A stretch of DNA of 26,719 nucleotides, taken from positions 1-26,719 of the forward strand of contig CAZGAQ010000051.1 in NCBI GenBank assembly GCA_964523405.1, written 5' to 3'. Shown here in pieces: positions 26,195 through 26,719 of this stretch; the stretch's first letter is position 1; the number at the start of each line of letters is the position of its first letter. The notes below the pieces were generated by a model. That model searched no databases and was not told the DNA's origin. It saw only the letters and a list, made by a program, of their open reading frames with translations. The translations under genes and the position numbers were made by a program. This DNA is from CAZGAQ01 sp964523405. Lineage in GTDB: Bacteria > Planctomycetota > Phycisphaerae > UBA1845 > Fen-1342.

Positions 26195-26719
26195 TGAGAC
26201 CGAAAGCCCCGGGAAAACGCTGTTTTCTCGGGGTTTTTTCATGGTCTCGCGATTACCAGCCAATCGGACAGACATGTCCGCCATGTCGCATTTGTGAATC
26301 AAATTGCGCACACTTGCGCGTCTCTCTTGTACGTTTCCTTGTACATCGGAAAGTGCCACTTGCGCGCGTCCCGCCGGAGCCGCGCTGTCCGTCCCGGTGG
26401 CCGCCAGGGGGACCGCCTGCGCCTCCGAACGGAGCCCGGGAATGGGAAGCTCGGGCAGCTTCTCGACCGCTTCCCGCGTGTCCCGCAGGCCGAGCTTGAC
26501 GTAGTGCACGTCGGTCACGCCGCTCTTGCCGTGCCGTAGATGCTGTGCCACCACGGCCTTCAGCGCCACGCGGGATAGCCAGGTGCCGCACGTCGTGCGC
26601 AGCGCGTGTACGTCCGCCTGACGGCCGTCGGCGTCCCGATAGTCGATGCCCGCCGCCTTCAGGTCGCGCAGCAGGACCCGCAGCAGCTTGGCGGGCACGT
26701 CGAACAGGGGGGCATCGGC
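26141..26719 (-). CDS. Tyrosine recombinase (integrase), C-terminal part, 5' end outside window
   Basis: The frame is open from the right edge to a TAG at 26141-26143, giving 192 residues. It is the C-terminal half of a phage-type integrase. Catalytic-domain residues visible are the box HALR (His at 26606-26608, Arg at 26597-26599), LRHG with a conserved His, and the nucleophile Tyr in DVHYVKLG (codon 26501-26503). In HALRTT the residue after Arg is Thr where His is frequent. The sequence just inside the edge (PLFDVPAKLLRVLLRDLKAAGI) is also typical. After the catalytic tyrosine comes a long variable tail, and the last 17 residues (RPQGDSNPCLQDENLIS) are encoded by the antisense strand of tRNA-Glu. 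The gene points toward the tRNA, marking the left end of an integrated element. Confidence 0.9.
   Translation of the reverse strand, partial: ADAPLFDVPAKLLRVLLRDLKAAGIDYRDADGRQADVHALRTTCGTWLSRVALKAVVAQHLRHGKSGVTDVHYVKLGLRDTREAVEKLPELPIPGLRSEAQAVPLAATGTDSAAPAGRAQVALSDVQGNVQERRASVRNLIHKCDMADMSVRLAGNRETMKKPRENSVFPGLSVSRPQGDSNPCLQDENLIS
26207..26239 (+). terminator. Intrinsic terminator of tRNA-Glu
   Basis: A 12-bp stem (26207-26218 with 26222-26233, one G-T pair) with loop GCT is followed by six T residues (26234-26239). This is the best terminator in the window. It lies within the integrase reading frame of the opposite strand. Confidence 0.92.

Overview
This window looks like ordinary chromosome from a high-GC bacterium, most probably a Planctomycetota member and perhaps Phycisphaerae-like. 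The lineage call is an inference from gene content: a DUF1571 lipoprotein, a gingipain-type (C25) secreted protease with nidogen-like and Ig-like tails, HAF-repeat and FG-GAP propeller proteins, a secreted CX4CH cytochrome-like protein, GT9 and CPBP proteins, and a tyrosine recombinase of a type I associate with planctomycetes. Most genes have a Shine-Dalgarno site and recognisable sigma70-type promoters, but two or three appear to be transcribed without a leader.

Layout, left to right. (1) 1-3238, minus: N-terminal ~1079 residues of a very large secreted C25 peptidase, running off the left edge. (2) 3560-4336, plus: HisN-type phosphatase, convergent with (3) 4344-5393, minus: an alpha/beta-hydrolase lipoprotein. 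(4) 5608-6765 metK and 6919-7929 MoxR ATPase, both plus, each with its own promoter. (5) A 4 x 16 bp tandem repeat in the convergent gap before ribD. (6) Minus-strand cluster 11658-8077: cysteine-less redoxin-fold protein, DUF1571 lipoprotein, ribD. (7) Divergent plus-strand thyX, then the CX4CH protein and a small J-domain-like membrane protein. (8) CPBP membrane protease, divergent from an unrecognised 558-residue protein with overlapping promoters. (9) Minus-strand run: heptosyltransferase, FG-GAP lipoprotein and HAF-repeat protein. (10) acs followed by an OFA-type MFS transporter, both minus. (11) A promoter-tRNA-Glu(CTC)-terminator unit at 26066-26239.

The right edge holds the main point of interest. 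A tyrosine recombinase gene enters the window on the minus strand, runs through the tRNA-Glu terminator and stops inside the tRNA, so its last 17 residues are encoded by the antisense strand of the tRNA. This is the left boundary of an integrated element whose body lies beyond base 26719. The tRNA keeps its promoter and folds correctly, so it is probably functional.

Housekeeping genes (metK, ribD, thyX, acs, tRNA) are mixed with lineage-specific secreted proteins. I see no CRISPR array, no rRNA and no insertion sequence. I did not find a clearly new multi-gene defence or metabolic system. The best leads for new biology are the integrase/tRNA overlap, the leaderless promoters, the unrecognised 558-residue protein and the variant motifs in ThyX, the cytochrome-like protein and the redoxin-like protein.
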